Source: Clostridiales bacterium
GTDB taxonomy: Bacteria; Bacillota; Clostridia; Saccharofermentanales; Saccharofermentanaceae
Assembly (NCBI GenBank): GCA_017428545.1
Contig: JAFRQR010000008.1
Location: 62,001-126,000, forward strand
Direction of reading: 5' to 3'
DNA length: 64,000 nt
Below the pieces are notes generated by a model. It did no database searches. It was given only the letters and a program-made list of their open reading frames with translations, and was not told where the DNA came from. The stretch's first letter is position 1. The number at the start of each line of letters is the position of its first letter. The translations under genes and the position numbers were made by a program. Below, one piece after another: positions 34,601-42,332 of the stretch.

Positions 34601-35266
34601 TACGGTGATAAATATTACTATAGGATTCGAAATGTTGTCATTTCAGCTCATGGATCTAGCTCGGTCATTCAGTTGAAAGATGGGAATAATGCACGCCATC
34701 TTTACTGGAGTGGAACGTATAGTGATGGGAGTATAACTGTCAACCAGTTAAAACCGAAGAAAATTCATTCTCTCAATCTCTACGCATGCAGTTGTGGTGA
34801 AATTCGAGCGGATAATCGGGAAAATATAGCTCAGACATTTCTCCGCGTATTTGCGGATGATATTGATCAAGTGGTTGCCTTCGATACCATACTTACTGGA
34901 GTTGCAACAAAGGGAGGAAGATCTTTCTCTTACTGGGGGTGGTCGTATGTACAAAGAATAGAATTATCTGATTTGGAATACGAAAACTTCATTGATACTT
35001 ATAGCGAAGACATAAGGTATTATGATGATTCGGATAGATACGTTCATGATAATTCGGAAATCATGGGGTTTAGGTGTTATAGAAGGGATGGGAATGGTTA
35101 TTCGTTAACAAATATATTTAACGATGACATCCGTTACGGAAAACTCTACTACAACTCGTTTATAGATGGAAGTGGTAATATAGTTACCAGATACTTTCTC
35201 TTTAAAGATGATGGCGATGTGTATGATTACAATGAAATTCATGACCCACTTTTAGTTGGATATTGA
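31688..35266 (+). CDS. Secreted multidomain protein: CBM-like, TSP3 repeats, VWA, caspase-like domain
   Basis: The product is 1192 residues. A signal peptide (FLSSILSLAVVVSFLP, cleavage near TMRA) is followed by two cellulose-binding-like beta domains (about 30-280; LRFEITNTGDETIRNWFLTF and GWNQDVAAGETVIFG). A Thr/Pro linker (about 284-315) leads to thrombospondin-3/EF-hand calcium repeats (about 321-447; DTDEDGLLDSEE, DSDNDGFSDG, DSDGDGIIDGDE). A von Willebrand A-like domain (about 597-770) begins YYVAVNVSSGMSSD, and more calcium repeats follow. Residues about 915-1105 look like a clan CD cysteine-peptidase fold with RNVVISAHGSS (His988) and LNLYACSCGE (Cys1034). No LPxTG motif is seen. The ribosome site is weak (GAGG, 13 bases away). 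Codons are A+T-rich, unlike neighbours. Confidence 0.75.
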   Translation: MCRFPKFLSSILSLAVVVSFLPRTMRAEKSTNPEYYSVTEGLEYTVQASIDSCWGSYANLRFEITNTGDETIRNWFLTFNLPYSIEGIWNACVFEENGFGTYTIQNAGWNQDVAAGETVIFGMTAFSLEESTVNMLPEFYLLNTTTKVVDFDSFSLNYQEYSVWNDGFNGGLFLTNLSSDSICDWTLRFSSNRSISEVGGAALCLDDGYYTISSNVQNQRIDAHGSLSFSVVGGGLNVNSNLLFEDVSLSCVCPAYRLGVDEDNNGIDDYIDFINEISSGDEGVITPTSTPAPTITDCPTNAPTSVPTCEPTTIPDLVEELRDTDEDGLLDSEERMYGTDKLNIDTDDDGITDFVEITMGYNPTVWDSDNDGFSDGQKDFDLDGLTNAEEIGFGTCPYYCDSDDDGISDYDEIYSYHTDPLSDDSDGDGIIDGDEILLDKNPSDPDDKNVMILQSKTEEFENVVSSVTVSMEMGDLIDSALTIQDMLDKDMYTSVLEGRVGSPIAFECNEDFETAHVTIHYDEDALGGTSENDLAVLWFDEEHGVYVLQEQAVLDVDMNTITLDLNHFSTYVLVDRSLWNSVYPVNYSFPTDGENFDYYVAVNVSSGMSSDSREKAITTVKKLVTSMKANDRICVIYFGTTDKTTAQLIYKNDTDGINQLLAEVDYYARNFDLGQYGSYRRAFSATSNLIKQYATDVGNRKELFILSNDDDIAHIESYVSDMIYYQESADFSAGFVMLQEGDEGPFDFGWKYAYETGSQYYKYPTYTDLHASFTRQSAFDSALKLDSDFDGIPDFAELQGILGTNGKIYHSDPEKNDSDDDTVPDNEEFDVIYQLLRFGDGRNIEIRINGTTVYTSGNGHIDSDSQYAFMEQYMSKVAPGRMEFVGVLVSDPQIPDSDYDGVNDAEDARPTTVNPDIIYILASSDFKNQGLALAREYDRAGLECCLLNFTDVHSFELHWSSLGLFGGTTSMYGDKYYYRIRNVVISAHGSSSVIQLKDGNNARHLYWSGTYSDGSITVNQLKPKKIHSLNLYACSCGEIRADNRENIAQTFLRVFADDIDQVVAFDTILTGVATKGGRSFSYWGWSYVQRIELSDLEYENFIDTYSEDIRYYDDSDRYVHDNSEIMGFRCYRRDGNGYSLTNIFNDDIRYGKLYYNSFIDGSGNIVTRYFLFKDDGDVYDYNEIHDPLLVGY

Positions 35267-35298
35267 GGATTTTTACGAATTACGAAGGGAGATTTATC

Positions 35299-36045
35299 AT
35301 GGAGCTGATGAACTGTTCAAAAAGGCTGATGATACTGACACTTGCCGTCTCGTTGATGGTGGGGACATGCTCTTGTAGCTCTGAAAAAATGGCGATTGGT
35401 TCTTCAAATGTTACCCAGACGGTCACTACCAAGGATCCTTATGACGTTCCGCCGTCTGAAACATCTGAAGATTATCCGTATTCCTACACGATTGGAAAAA
35501 ACTGGGCATATCCACTTGTTATTGTTCTTCCGATGGATGTCGAGTCTTATGTGACTATAGATGATTCTGTTAAAAAGTTCGACGTACAGAAACTCGCCTC
35601 TGATTACGGATGGAAGGAACAAGACGGGTATTTCTACTTTGATGCCGGAGATCTTTGGGTGCGCATGGATTTTGAACATGGAGTGATGCAGAAAAAGGAT
35701 GCTACCGGCAAAGATGTCTTCTTTGGTGGCAAGTACAGATTTGTCAAAGCAGGAAAACCAGATGAGCCGTATTATGAATTCGATCCTGTTATAGCAAAAA
35801 GCACGAATGATCTTGAATGGTATTTTTATGATCCGGAAGAAGAACCCGTCGATTATGTGATCGATCTTGATAGTTCCGTATACTCAAGTTTTGACGAACT
35901 GGTTCTTCTGACTTATCTGTTCACCCATGTTTCTGTTGAGCCGACATATAGCCCGTTTTTCTATTATCCCGAATACAATGTTCGACATGAGAGTGAGTCG
36001 AAAGAGCTTAAAGAGGCAAGAAAAGCAGAACGCTATACGTTCTGA
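35299..36045 (+). CDS. Putative lipoprotein
   Basis: The product is 248 residues. MELMNCSKRLMILTLAVSLM is a type II signal peptide that ends VGTCSCSS, with cysteine 24 or 26 as the probable lipidation site. A Thr/Ser/Asp linker (TKDPYDVPPSETSEDYP) precedes a domain of about 200 residues with no known family. AAGGGAG lies seven bases before ATG 35299; the frame also runs back to 35263, overlapping the large surface protein. The two genes form one unit, so the lipoprotein may anchor or assist that protein at the cell surface. Confidence 0.7.
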   Translation: MELMNCSKRLMILTLAVSLMVGTCSCSSEKMAIGSSNVTQTVTTKDPYDVPPSETSEDYPYSYTIGKNWAYPLVIVLPMDVESYVTIDDSVKKFDVQKLASDYGWKEQDGYFYFDAGDLWVRMDFEHGVMQKKDATGKDVFFGGKYRFVKAGKPDEPYYEFDPVIAKSTNDLEWYFYDPEEEPVDYVIDLDSSVYSSFDELVLLTYLFTHVSVEPTYSPFFYYPEYNVRHESESKELKEARKAERYTF

Positions 36046-36048
36046 TGA

Positions 36049-36891
36049 TCAGCTGAGAAGTGACGCGACCAGTGCACAAAGAAGGATCGCGAGAGGATAG
36101 AAGACGTAGAACAGGCGATAAAACCACTTCGGCTTCTTTCTCTTCTTGCTCGGAAGAAGAAGGCACAAAAGAAATCCCAGAAGTGAAATACCTTCCCATG
36201 TGACGATCCCGGTCATGCGGAAATAAAGGTATGTGTAGCACGCGGCAAACGCGCTGTAGAACGTCGTTGCGACAAGTACTCTCGAGTCGATCTTCCAGCG
36301 GTGCAGAAAGTAAAACATCAGGGTGCACATGACGCACATCATGGACATCGTAAGCGGCATGAAGGTGATCAGCACCATACAGACCGCAAACAGCATGATC
36401 GCGATGCCGTGAAGCGTGGTCCTCGGCCAGGCGGGGACCTTCATGCCTTTCGGCAGATTATTGGATTCCATACTTGAAATAACGACGCCGTATCTGGTGC
36501 TGTGGGAGGTCTGGTTCGGTTCGAGAAGATTCATCGAGGCGACGCGGTCGCGGGGCAGGGAAACCAGAAGTTCCACGCCGAGAAGAACGACAAACGCGAT
36601 CAGCCACGTGAATACGATGTTGAAACGTTTTGGCTCCGGAGACTGGTCCCAGATGATATAGATATAAAGAAGCGCCGCCTGAGAAAGAAAAGCCGTAAGG
36701 GCGATACGCAGGAAATACTTGTAGGTGCTTTTCGTGAGGAAAAAGCCGTCTACCAGGGCTCTGGCGAAAAACGGCATAGCGATGTATCCGAGGAGTGTCA
36801 GGGCAAAGATCACGCAGGAGGGCAGGATCCCGTCGAAGAAAACGGCTGCCGTTCCGCACAGCATAAGCACATATGCCAATAGATTCTTCAC
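36049..36891 (-). CDS. TraX-family membrane protein
   Basis: The product is 280 residues from GTG 36891, preceded by GGGGTG; an ATG at 36930 is possible but lacks a ribosome site. It has about eight membrane helices and the TraX pattern: LLAYVLMLCGTAAVFF, YIAMPFFARALVDGFF, KSTYKYFLRIALTAFLSQAA, and the terminal FYRLFYVFYPLAILLCALVA. TraX acetylates F pilin; chromosomal homologues in Firmicutes have unassigned substrates. The gene converges on the island lipoprotein with three bases between the stops. Its 3' end is duplicated at 31435. Confidence 0.8.
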   Translation of the reverse strand: MKNLLAYVLMLCGTAAVFFDGILPSCVIFALTLLGYIAMPFFARALVDGFFLTKSTYKYFLRIALTAFLSQAALLYIYIIWDQSPEPKRFNIVFTWLIAFVVLLGVELLVSLPRDRVASMNLLEPNQTSHSTRYGVVISSMESNNLPKGMKVPAWPRTTLHGIAIMLFAVCMVLITFMPLTMSMMCVMCTLMFYFLHRWKIDSRVLVATTFYSAFAACYTYLYFRMTGIVTWEGISLLGFLLCLLLPSKKRKKPKWFYRLFYVFYPLAILLCALVASLLS

Positions 36892-37026
36892 AATTTCACC
36901 CCAATTTGTAAAATGAATGCAATGCTGCAAAGTTGAAAGATAAGTACATTTATTGTATCATTAACATGCTTATTTGTGCATCAACAATACGCGAAGGCGT
37001 ATTTTTCTATATAACGAGGTGTAATC

Positions 37027-38037
37027 ATGGGTTTAGGACTTGATATCGGTATCGATCTGGGCACAAGCAGTGTCCTTATTTATGTTCGCGGTAAAGGCGT
37101 TGTTCTCAAGGAGCCTTCCGTAGTTGCCGTTAATACTAAGACGGGTACGGTTCTCGCGGTAGGTGAGAGCGCATCGCTGATGCTCGGAAGAACGCCGGGT
37201 GTCGTAGAAGCTATCCGTCCGCTTCGTGACGGTGTTATTTCCGACTTTAAGGTAACGGAGGTCATGCTCAAGGCTTTCATCGGCCGTGTATGCCAGGGCA
37301 TCCGTGCTACATATTTCCGTCCGACGATCGTCGTTTGCGTTCCGTCGGTCATTACTCCGGTTGAGCAGAAGGCCGTTGAGGATGCCTGCCGTCATGCCGG
37401 TGCAAAGGATGTATTTTTGATCCGTGAGCCAATCGCTGCAGCTATCGGCGCCGGTATCGATATTACCAAGGCCTGCGGTTCCATGATCGTAGATATCGGT
37501 GGCGGTACAACGGATATCGCCGTTATCTCCCTCTGCGAGCCTGTAGTTGACTTCTCGCTGAAGGTTGCGGGCGACAAGTTCGACGAAGCGATCGTTAAGC
37601 ATGTCCGCCGTAAGCACAACGTCCTGATCGGTGAGAAGACCGCAGAAGAACTGAAGATCAACATCGGATGCGCCTATCCGAGAGAAGAAGAAATGACCAT
37701 GGACGTCCGTGGCAGAAACCTGATCACAGGTCTTCCGGCCACCGTTACTGTTTCTTCCACCGAAATGCTCGAAGCTCTTGAAGAGCCGGTAGCCGCTATC
37801 TTCGACGCCGTTCACTCCGTACTCGAGAGAACTCCGCCGGAACTGATGGCCGATATCTCCCAGCGCGGTATCGTTATGACCGGCGGCGGCGCGCTCCTTT
37901 ATGGTCTGGACCGTATGCTTGCCACCAAGATCGGTATCGATGTATGTGTTGCAGAAGACACCGTTTCCTGCGTTGCGATCGGTACAGGTAAGGCGCTCGG
38001 CATGATGGACAAGTTCGCTGCTCTCGGCGATACCTGA
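37027..38037 (+). CDS. mreB: Rod shape-determining protein MreB/Mbl
   Basis: The product is 336 residues. It is an actin-fold ATPase: phosphate 1 DIGIDLGTSSVLIYV, connect 1 IREPIAAAIGAGID, phosphate 2 MIVDIGGGTTDIAV, adenosine loop GIVMTGGGALLYGLD. It polymerises under the membrane and guides cell-wall synthesis. No mreC, mreD or rodA is adjacent, and a strong terminator follows, so it is a single-gene unit; it may be the Mbl-type paralogue. Confidence 0.96.
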   Translation: MGLGLDIGIDLGTSSVLIYVRGKGVVLKEPSVVAVNTKTGTVLAVGESASLMLGRTPGVVEAIRPLRDGVISDFKVTEVMLKAFIGRVCQGIRATYFRPTIVVCVPSVITPVEQKAVEDACRHAGAKDVFLIREPIAAAIGAGIDITKACGSMIVDIGGGTTDIAVISLCEPVVDFSLKVAGDKFDEAIVKHVRRKHNVLIGEKTAEELKINIGCAYPREEEMTMDVRGRNLITGLPATVTVSSTEMLEALEEPVAAIFDAVHSVLERTPPELMADISQRGIVMTGGGALLYGLDRMLATKIGIDVCVAEDTVSCVAIGTGKALGMMDKFAALGDT

Positions 38038-38069
38038 TAAGCAAAAGCGAATATCGAAAAGACAAAGTG

Positions 38070-38098
38070 AGGACTCGTCATCGCGACGAGTCCTTTTT
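38070..38098 (+). terminator. Terminator after mreB
   Basis: GGACTCGTC (38071-38079) pairs with GACGAGTCC (38085-38093), followed by TTTTT. Confidence 0.92.
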
Positions 38099-38149
38099 GC
38101 GTGGTGAGAGTTGCGACAGGAGCAAATATTGTGATGTGATGCAGAGCGA

Positions 38150-38463
38150 TTTCCCGATTTTTTCCTGATTGGAGGAGATATCGAGAAAAGTTCAGGAAAA
38201 GTGCTTTTCGAGAGGAGGAAGAGGGAGATTTTTCTTGCATTTTTCCCGAAAACAATGCATAGCGAGAAAAAATCGGGAAAAACATATCATGATATGCCAT
38301 CGGAGGTCAGTTTTCCCGATTAATTCTTGAAAAAGTGGCAAAGCGGGAAATGATCAGGAATAACAAAGATTAGTGTGACAATCCTGTAAGTTGACAATGT
38401 AACGGCGAAACATTTATAATGGCAACAGTTTAAAGATGTGCTGCGTTCCATAGTTTTCCCGGA
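38150..38463. repeat. Cluster of nine TTTTCCYGA motifs between mreB and rho
   Basis: TTT(T)CCCGA or TTTTCCTGA cores, allowing one variant base, occur on the plus strand at 38150, 38160, 38241, 38311 and 38454, and on the minus strand at 38191-38200, 38272-38282, 38343-38350 and 38353-38360. No gene is seen in this 500-base gap. The array could be a regulator-binding region for rho or a remnant of repeats. Confidence 0.65.
38391..38420 (+). promoter_or_regulatory. Promoter of rho
   Basis: Consensus TTGACA (38391-38396) and TATAAT (38415-38420) are separated by 18 bases. It leaves a leader of about 185 bases before the GTG start, long enough for autoregulation, which is known for rho in other bacteria. 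Confidence 0.8.
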
Positions 38464-38613
38464 AGAAAGAGAAAATAGCAGTACAGATGAGGTGTCATTC
38501 GTTTCGCATTTAGTAGTTGAATAAGTTGAAGCAAGGTAAGGGTGGGGCATAGTATCGCCTTTTCCTTCGGCAGAATGAAGACGTTTCTAGAAATTTACAT
38601 GTGAGGTATATCT

Positions 38614-40680
38614 GTGGCCCAAGAAGATTTTTTCTCGAAGAGCAAAGAGGCACTTTCCGCGATCGCGCTGGCTTTCCAGCTGGTGACTCCGGAACAGGCT
38701 GAGAGCATGAGCCAATCTGAACTGGCTTCCCTCCTCGACCACGAACAAAAGAAATCCGAGAAGGCGCAGGACGAAAAGGCTTCGGCGGCAAAAGCACCTG
38801 CCAAGGCCAAAAAAGCGCCTGCCAAAAAGAAAGCGGAGACTAAGAAGGAAGAAGCTGTTTCTGAAGAAAAGGCTTCCGAAGCGCCCGCCAAGCGTACAAG
38901 AAAGAAAGCAGAAAAGAAAGAAGAGGCAGTAGAAGAAAAGCCGGAAGCGGAGACAAAGCCGGAAGAAAAGAAGACTGCTTCCAAAGCGAAGACTTCCGAA
39001 AAGAAAAAGAAAACGAAGAAGGACTCTGAAGAGACTTCGGCAGCTGAGACAGCTCCGTCACAAGAAGAATCTTCCGAAGCTCCGGAAGAAGCGAAAAAGG
39101 CTTCAGAAGAAGTAAAAGCAGAAGTTCCTTCTGAAGACAAAAAGGAAGAAGCAAAGGATACCAAGAAGCGCGGCAGAAAACCAGGAAAGAAGGCTAAAGT
39201 AACTTCTTCTGAAGCGGAAGCCGCTGCTGAACCGAAGCAGGAAGAAGCTTCTTCTGAAAGTAAGGAAGAAACTTCCGAAAAACCGGCTGAAGAAAATGCC
39301 GGGAAAGAGCAAGCAAAGGCAGAAGCTCCGAAGGAGAATCCTCAGCAGGGAAAGAACGGCAAGAATAAGAAAGGACGCCACAGAAGCGTGGAGATCCGTC
39401 CTGCGAACGAAGCACCGGCTACTTCTGAATCCGCAGAAAGCGGATCAGAAGAAAATGCCGCAGAGGGAGAGACACCCGCTGAACCGCAGAAACCGCAGAT
39501 CGAGCCGATCGAGTTCGTCGGTGTTCTTGAGATCGTTTCAGATGGCGGATATGGTTTTGTAAGACGTGAGAACTATCTGCCGTCTCCACAGGATGTTTTT
39601 GTTCCGACCAACCTCATCAGAAGATTCGGTCTTCGCATGGGTGACCAGATCCAGGGTTTTGCGCTTCCGAAGCGCGGTCAGGACAAGAACCTGGCATTAA
39701 GCTATATTACGAAAGTGAACGAAGTCGATCTCGATAAACTCGGACGCCGTCCGCATTTTGAAAGATTGACGCCGATCTATCCGAACGAAAGATTCCGTCT
39801 GGAGACCGGAAAGCAGGAACTGAGTACACGTATTATCGACCTGGTATCTCCGATTGGTAAAGGCCAGCGTGGTATGATCGTTTCCCCGCCGAAAGCAGGT
39901 AAGACGATCCTTCTTCAGAAGATCGCAAACGCTATCACACAGAACAGTCCGAAGACCAAGCTCATCGTACTTCTCATCGACGAGCGTCCGGAGGAAGTTA
40001 CCGACATGCAGCGCTCCATCAAGGGCGAGGTCGTTTACTCCACCTTCGATAAGAAGCCGGAAAACCATACACGTGTTACCGAACTTGTGCTCGAGCGTGC
40101 GATGCGTCTCGTAGAAATGGGAGAGGATGTCGTTATCCTCCTCGACTCCATGACAAGACTTGCCCGTGCTTATAACTTAACAATCACTCCGACCGGAAGA
40201 ACGCTGTCCGGTGGTCTGGATCCGGGATCCCTCTATGGCCCGAAGCGTTTCTTCGGTGCGGCGAGAAATATCGAAAACGGCGGTAGCTTAACGATCGTAG
40301 CGACCTCTCTCATCGAGACCGGTTCCCGAATGGACGAAGTTATCTTCGAGGAATTCAAGGGCACCGGTAACATGGAAGTCTACCTCGACAGAAAGCTTTC
40401 CGAGAAGCGTATCTTCCCGGCGATCGACATCAACAAGTCCGGTACCCGTCGTGAGGATCTGCTTATGTCGCAGGAAGAACTCGATGCCGTCTGGACGATC
40501 CGAAAAGCATTCTCCCAGATGGAGACGGCTCCGGTCACCGAGACGATCATCAACCTTCTTTTGCGCACCAATTCGAACGATCATTTTGTCCGTTCCGTCA
40601 AAGTCTCTTTTGCAGATAAGGAAGTGTTTGACGCGATGCGCGGTACGGGTGCCAACGGCTCCGCGAACGGCGGAAACTAA
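38614..40680 (+). CDS. rho: Transcription termination factor Rho with long N-terminal insert
   Basis: The product is 688 residues against about 420 for E. coli Rho. After a short Rho-N helix region (to about 45), some 245 residues are Lys/Glu/Ala/Ser-rich and probably disordered. The core starts near 295: RNA-binding domain [21 protein letters not shown]-loop region [14 protein letters not shown]-loop [41 protein letters not shown] and the R-loop/secondary site [20 protein letters not shown]. The start is GTG with GAGG seven bases upstream. Rho uses ATP to terminate transcription. Confidence 0.96.
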   Translation: MAQEDFFSKSKEALSAIALAFQLVTPEQAESMSQSELASLLDHEQKKSEKAQDEKASAAKAPAKAKKAPAKKKAETKKEEAVSEEKASEAPAKRTRKKAEKKEEAVEEKPEAETKPEEKKTASKAKTSEKKKKTKKDSEETSAAETAPSQEESSEAPEEAKKASEEVKAEVPSEDKKEEAKDTKKRGRKPGKKAKVTSSEAEAAAEPKQEEASSESKEETSEKPAEENAGKEQAKAEAPKENPQQGKNGKNKKGRHRSVEIRPANEAPATSESAESGSEENAAEGETPAEPQKPQIEPIEFVGVLEIVSDGGYGFVRRENYLPSPQDVFVPTNLIRRFGLRMGDQIQGFALPKRGQDKNLALSYITKVNEVDLDKLGRRPHFERLTPIYPNERFRLETGKQELSTRIIDLVSPIGKGQRGMIVSPPKAGKTILLQKIANAITQNSPKTKLIVLLIDERPEEVTDMQRSIKGEVVYSTFDKKPENHTRVTELVLERAMRLVEMGEDVVILLDSMTRLARAYNLTITPTGRTLSGGLDPGSLYGPKRFFGAARNIENGGSLTIVATSLIETGSRMDEVIFEEFKGTGNMEVYLDRKLSEKRIFPAIDINKSGTRREDLLMSQEELDAVWTIRKAFSQMETAPVTETIINLLLRTNSNDHFVRSVKVSFADKEVFDAMRGTGANGSANGGN

Positions 40681-40706
40681 GGTTCCCTGCAGGATCAGAA
40701 AAACAA

Positions 40707-40750
40707 AAACAGCATCTGAAGATTTCTTCGGATGCTGTTTCTTTTTTTCT
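40707..40750. terminator. Bidirectional terminator between rho and the GDSL hydrolase
   Basis: AACAGCATC and GATGCTGTT with an inner GAAGA/TCTTC form the stem, with an A run upstream and a long T run (40738-40750) downstream. Confidence 0.85.
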
Positions 40751-40766
40751 TTTCGAAAAGCACTTG

Positions 40767-41459
40767 TCAGAGACGGATGTTTTTCTTCCTGACATGGTCC
40801 TCGATCGCCTTGGCGATGAGCTTATGTCCTTCTTCGTTCGGGTGGATGCCGTCATTACACAGAAAGCGCGAATAGTTCTTTTTCTCCAGAAAGACCGATG
40901 TGATATCGATCACGGGTACCTGGGTTGCGATCGCAAGTTTAAAGATCTCGATGTTATAGCGCTCGTGCCAGTTCGTAATGAACTGCCGGTCGTTGCGCAT
41001 CCACTGCATGATGTTTTCGGCATTTAAGCCTTTGGAGATATGCTTGAAGTAGCGGGCGGAATCGATCGGCGGAAGAGAAAGCAGCACCGGAATTTTCCCG
41101 AGAGCTTTGATCTCGTTGATGATGTTTGTATATGTCGTGGTAAAATTGGCGATCGTGCTGGAGGGTAAGTGATGACGCTCCGGATCTTCCGAAACCTCCT
41201 TCCAGTTGAAGTCGCAGTCATTGCCGCCAAACTCCAAAACCACGTATTCACCGTCCGTTCCACTGATGAGCGACAGGTTCTTTTCAAATACGCTTTCTCC
41301 TTTTGTGATCGTGCTTCCGAATCTGGCCCTATTTTCGATCGTGATACCGAATGACTGCTCGCATATCTTCTGAAAAGAAGAGTCCGTGACGCGGTAGTGC
41401 TCATCTTCGTAGATGACGCCTTTTAAAACGGAATCCCCAAACGCTGCAATCGTTCCCAT
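40767..41459 (-). CDS. SGNH/GDSL-family hydrolase
   Basis: The product is 230 residues. The four blocks are intact: block I TIAAFGDSVLKG (Ser), block II RFGST (Gly), block III EFGGNDCD (Asn) and block V NDGIHPNEEGH (Asp/His). No signal peptide is present. The start at 41459 has GTGAGG six bases upstream. It is probably an intracellular esterase or acyl hydrolase with unknown substrate. It stands alone and converges on rho. Confidence 0.88.
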   Translation of the reverse strand: MGTIAAFGDSVLKGVIYEDEHYRVTDSSFQKICEQSFGITIENRARFGSTITKGESVFEKNLSLISGTDGEYVVLEFGGNDCDFNWKEVSEDPERHHLPSSTIANFTTTYTNIINEIKALGKIPVLLSLPPIDSARYFKHISKGLNAENIMQWMRNDRQFITNWHERYNIEIFKLAIATQVPVIDITSVFLEKKNYSRFLCNDGIHPNEEGHKLIAKAIEDHVRKKNIRL

Positions 41460-41664
41460 ATTGAACCTCACTTTCTTTCTTGAAAAAGAAAGATTACTTC
41501 CCTTGGGGAATATGATAATACGGTTTCACGAAAATGCAAACAGATCGGAAAAAACACATGGATTGCCGAAAAATCTTGCGAAATTCACTTTCTGTCCATT
41601 GTCTTTTGATATCCTAAAATGGTACTATTTTTATGGGTATTATCTTTAAAGGGGGGCGAATTTC

Positions 41665-42240
41665 ATAGACCAGACAGATGGACAATTATATATTCGTTTC
41701 CTTTCGGATGGAGATATGGATGCACTCGGCATCCTCTTCGAAAAGTACAAAGACGGATTGATCCTGTTTATTTACGGCATCGTCGGGGATTCCAAGGACG
41801 CGGAAGAACTGATGATGGATACCTTTGCGGTCTTAGCTTCCGGAACGGCAAGGTATACGGAGAAAAAAGAAGCATCATTTAAGACGTGGCTTTTTGCCGT
41901 GGCGAAGAATCAGGCCCGTCATTTCCTTAGAAAGAAAAGCAAGTATCCCGTGACTGAGGTAGATATAGAAAGAGACCTAAAAGATCTCGAGGAACATCCG
42001 GAATCTCTTCTTGTTCAGGACGAAGCGAAGGTCGAACTATATAAAGCCATGGAAGAGCTCAACGACGAATACAGACAGGTGCTTTACCTGATGTATTTTG
42101 AAGAACTGAAACCGGAACAGATCAGCCGCATCTTAAAGAAAACGGTCAAACAGACATATAATCTTGCAGCAAGAGGAAAAACGGCACTTCGGAAAGTGCT
42201 CGAAAGGATGGGATCTTCGTGGAATACTTGGGATATGTGA
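41665..42240 (+). CDS. ECF RNA polymerase sigma factor, apparent AUA start
   Basis: The product is 191 residues. Region 2 reads LYIRFLSDGDMDALGILFEKYKD..., then the core-binding helix GDSKDAEELMMDTF, and region 4 reads LNDEYRQVLYLMYFEELKPE with the HTH ISRILKKTVKQTYNLAARGK. The first ATG in frame (41716) would cut into region 2.1 and has no spaced ribosome site. The only upstream candidate with AAAGGGGGG at eight bases is ATA at 41665, giving MDQTDGQLYIRF. The last 22 bases overlap a small membrane-peptide gene, and a PrsW protease gene follows, so control by membrane proteolysis is likely. Confidence 0.85.
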   Translation: MDQTDGQLYIRFLSDGDMDALGILFEKYKDGLILFIYGIVGDSKDAEELMMDTFAVLASGTARYTEKKEASFKTWLFAVAKNQARHFLRKKSKYPVTEVDIERDLKDLEEHPESLLVQDEAKVELYKAMEELNDEYRQVLYLMYFEELKPEQISRILKKTVKQTYNLAARGKTALRKVLERMGSSWNTWDM

Positions 42241-42332
42241 TCACAGGGATACTCGCATTTGTGCTTGGTGTACTGGCTACTTCGCTTGCACTGCATTTCC
42301 GTAAAACCCACCAAGAGAGTAAGAAGAAATGA
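42219..42332 (+). CDS. 37-residue single-pass membrane peptide
   Basis: A GTG-started frame (MEYLGYVITGILAFVLGVLA, then TSLALHFRKTHQESKKK) encodes one membrane helix of about 20 residues and a basic tail. AAGGATGGGAT precedes the GTG. It overlaps the sigma-factor stop by 22 bases and shares ATGA with the next gene, so it is wedged by translational coupling at both ends, which argues for a real gene. It may be a minimal anti-sigma or an adaptor for the sigma factor; no family is recognised. Confidence 0.65.
   Translation: MEYLGYVITGILAFVLGVLATSLALHFRKTHQESKKK

Noticed and set aside
33421..35266. Sortase (LPxTG) anchor on the giant surface protein
   Set aside because: The C-terminus ends in IHDPLLVGY with no LPxTG, hydrophobic stretch or basic tail.
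31434..36102. Integrative element with attL/attR
   Set aside because: The flanking repeat is a diverged traX 3' end of about 50 bases, and neither integrase, transposase nor tRNA target is present. It is described instead as an island bounded by a gene-end duplication.
41619..41882. Open frame overlapping the sigma-factor start
   Set aside because: Out of frame with the sigma factor, without homology or ribosome site. The overlapping sigma frame carries clear region 2 motifs.
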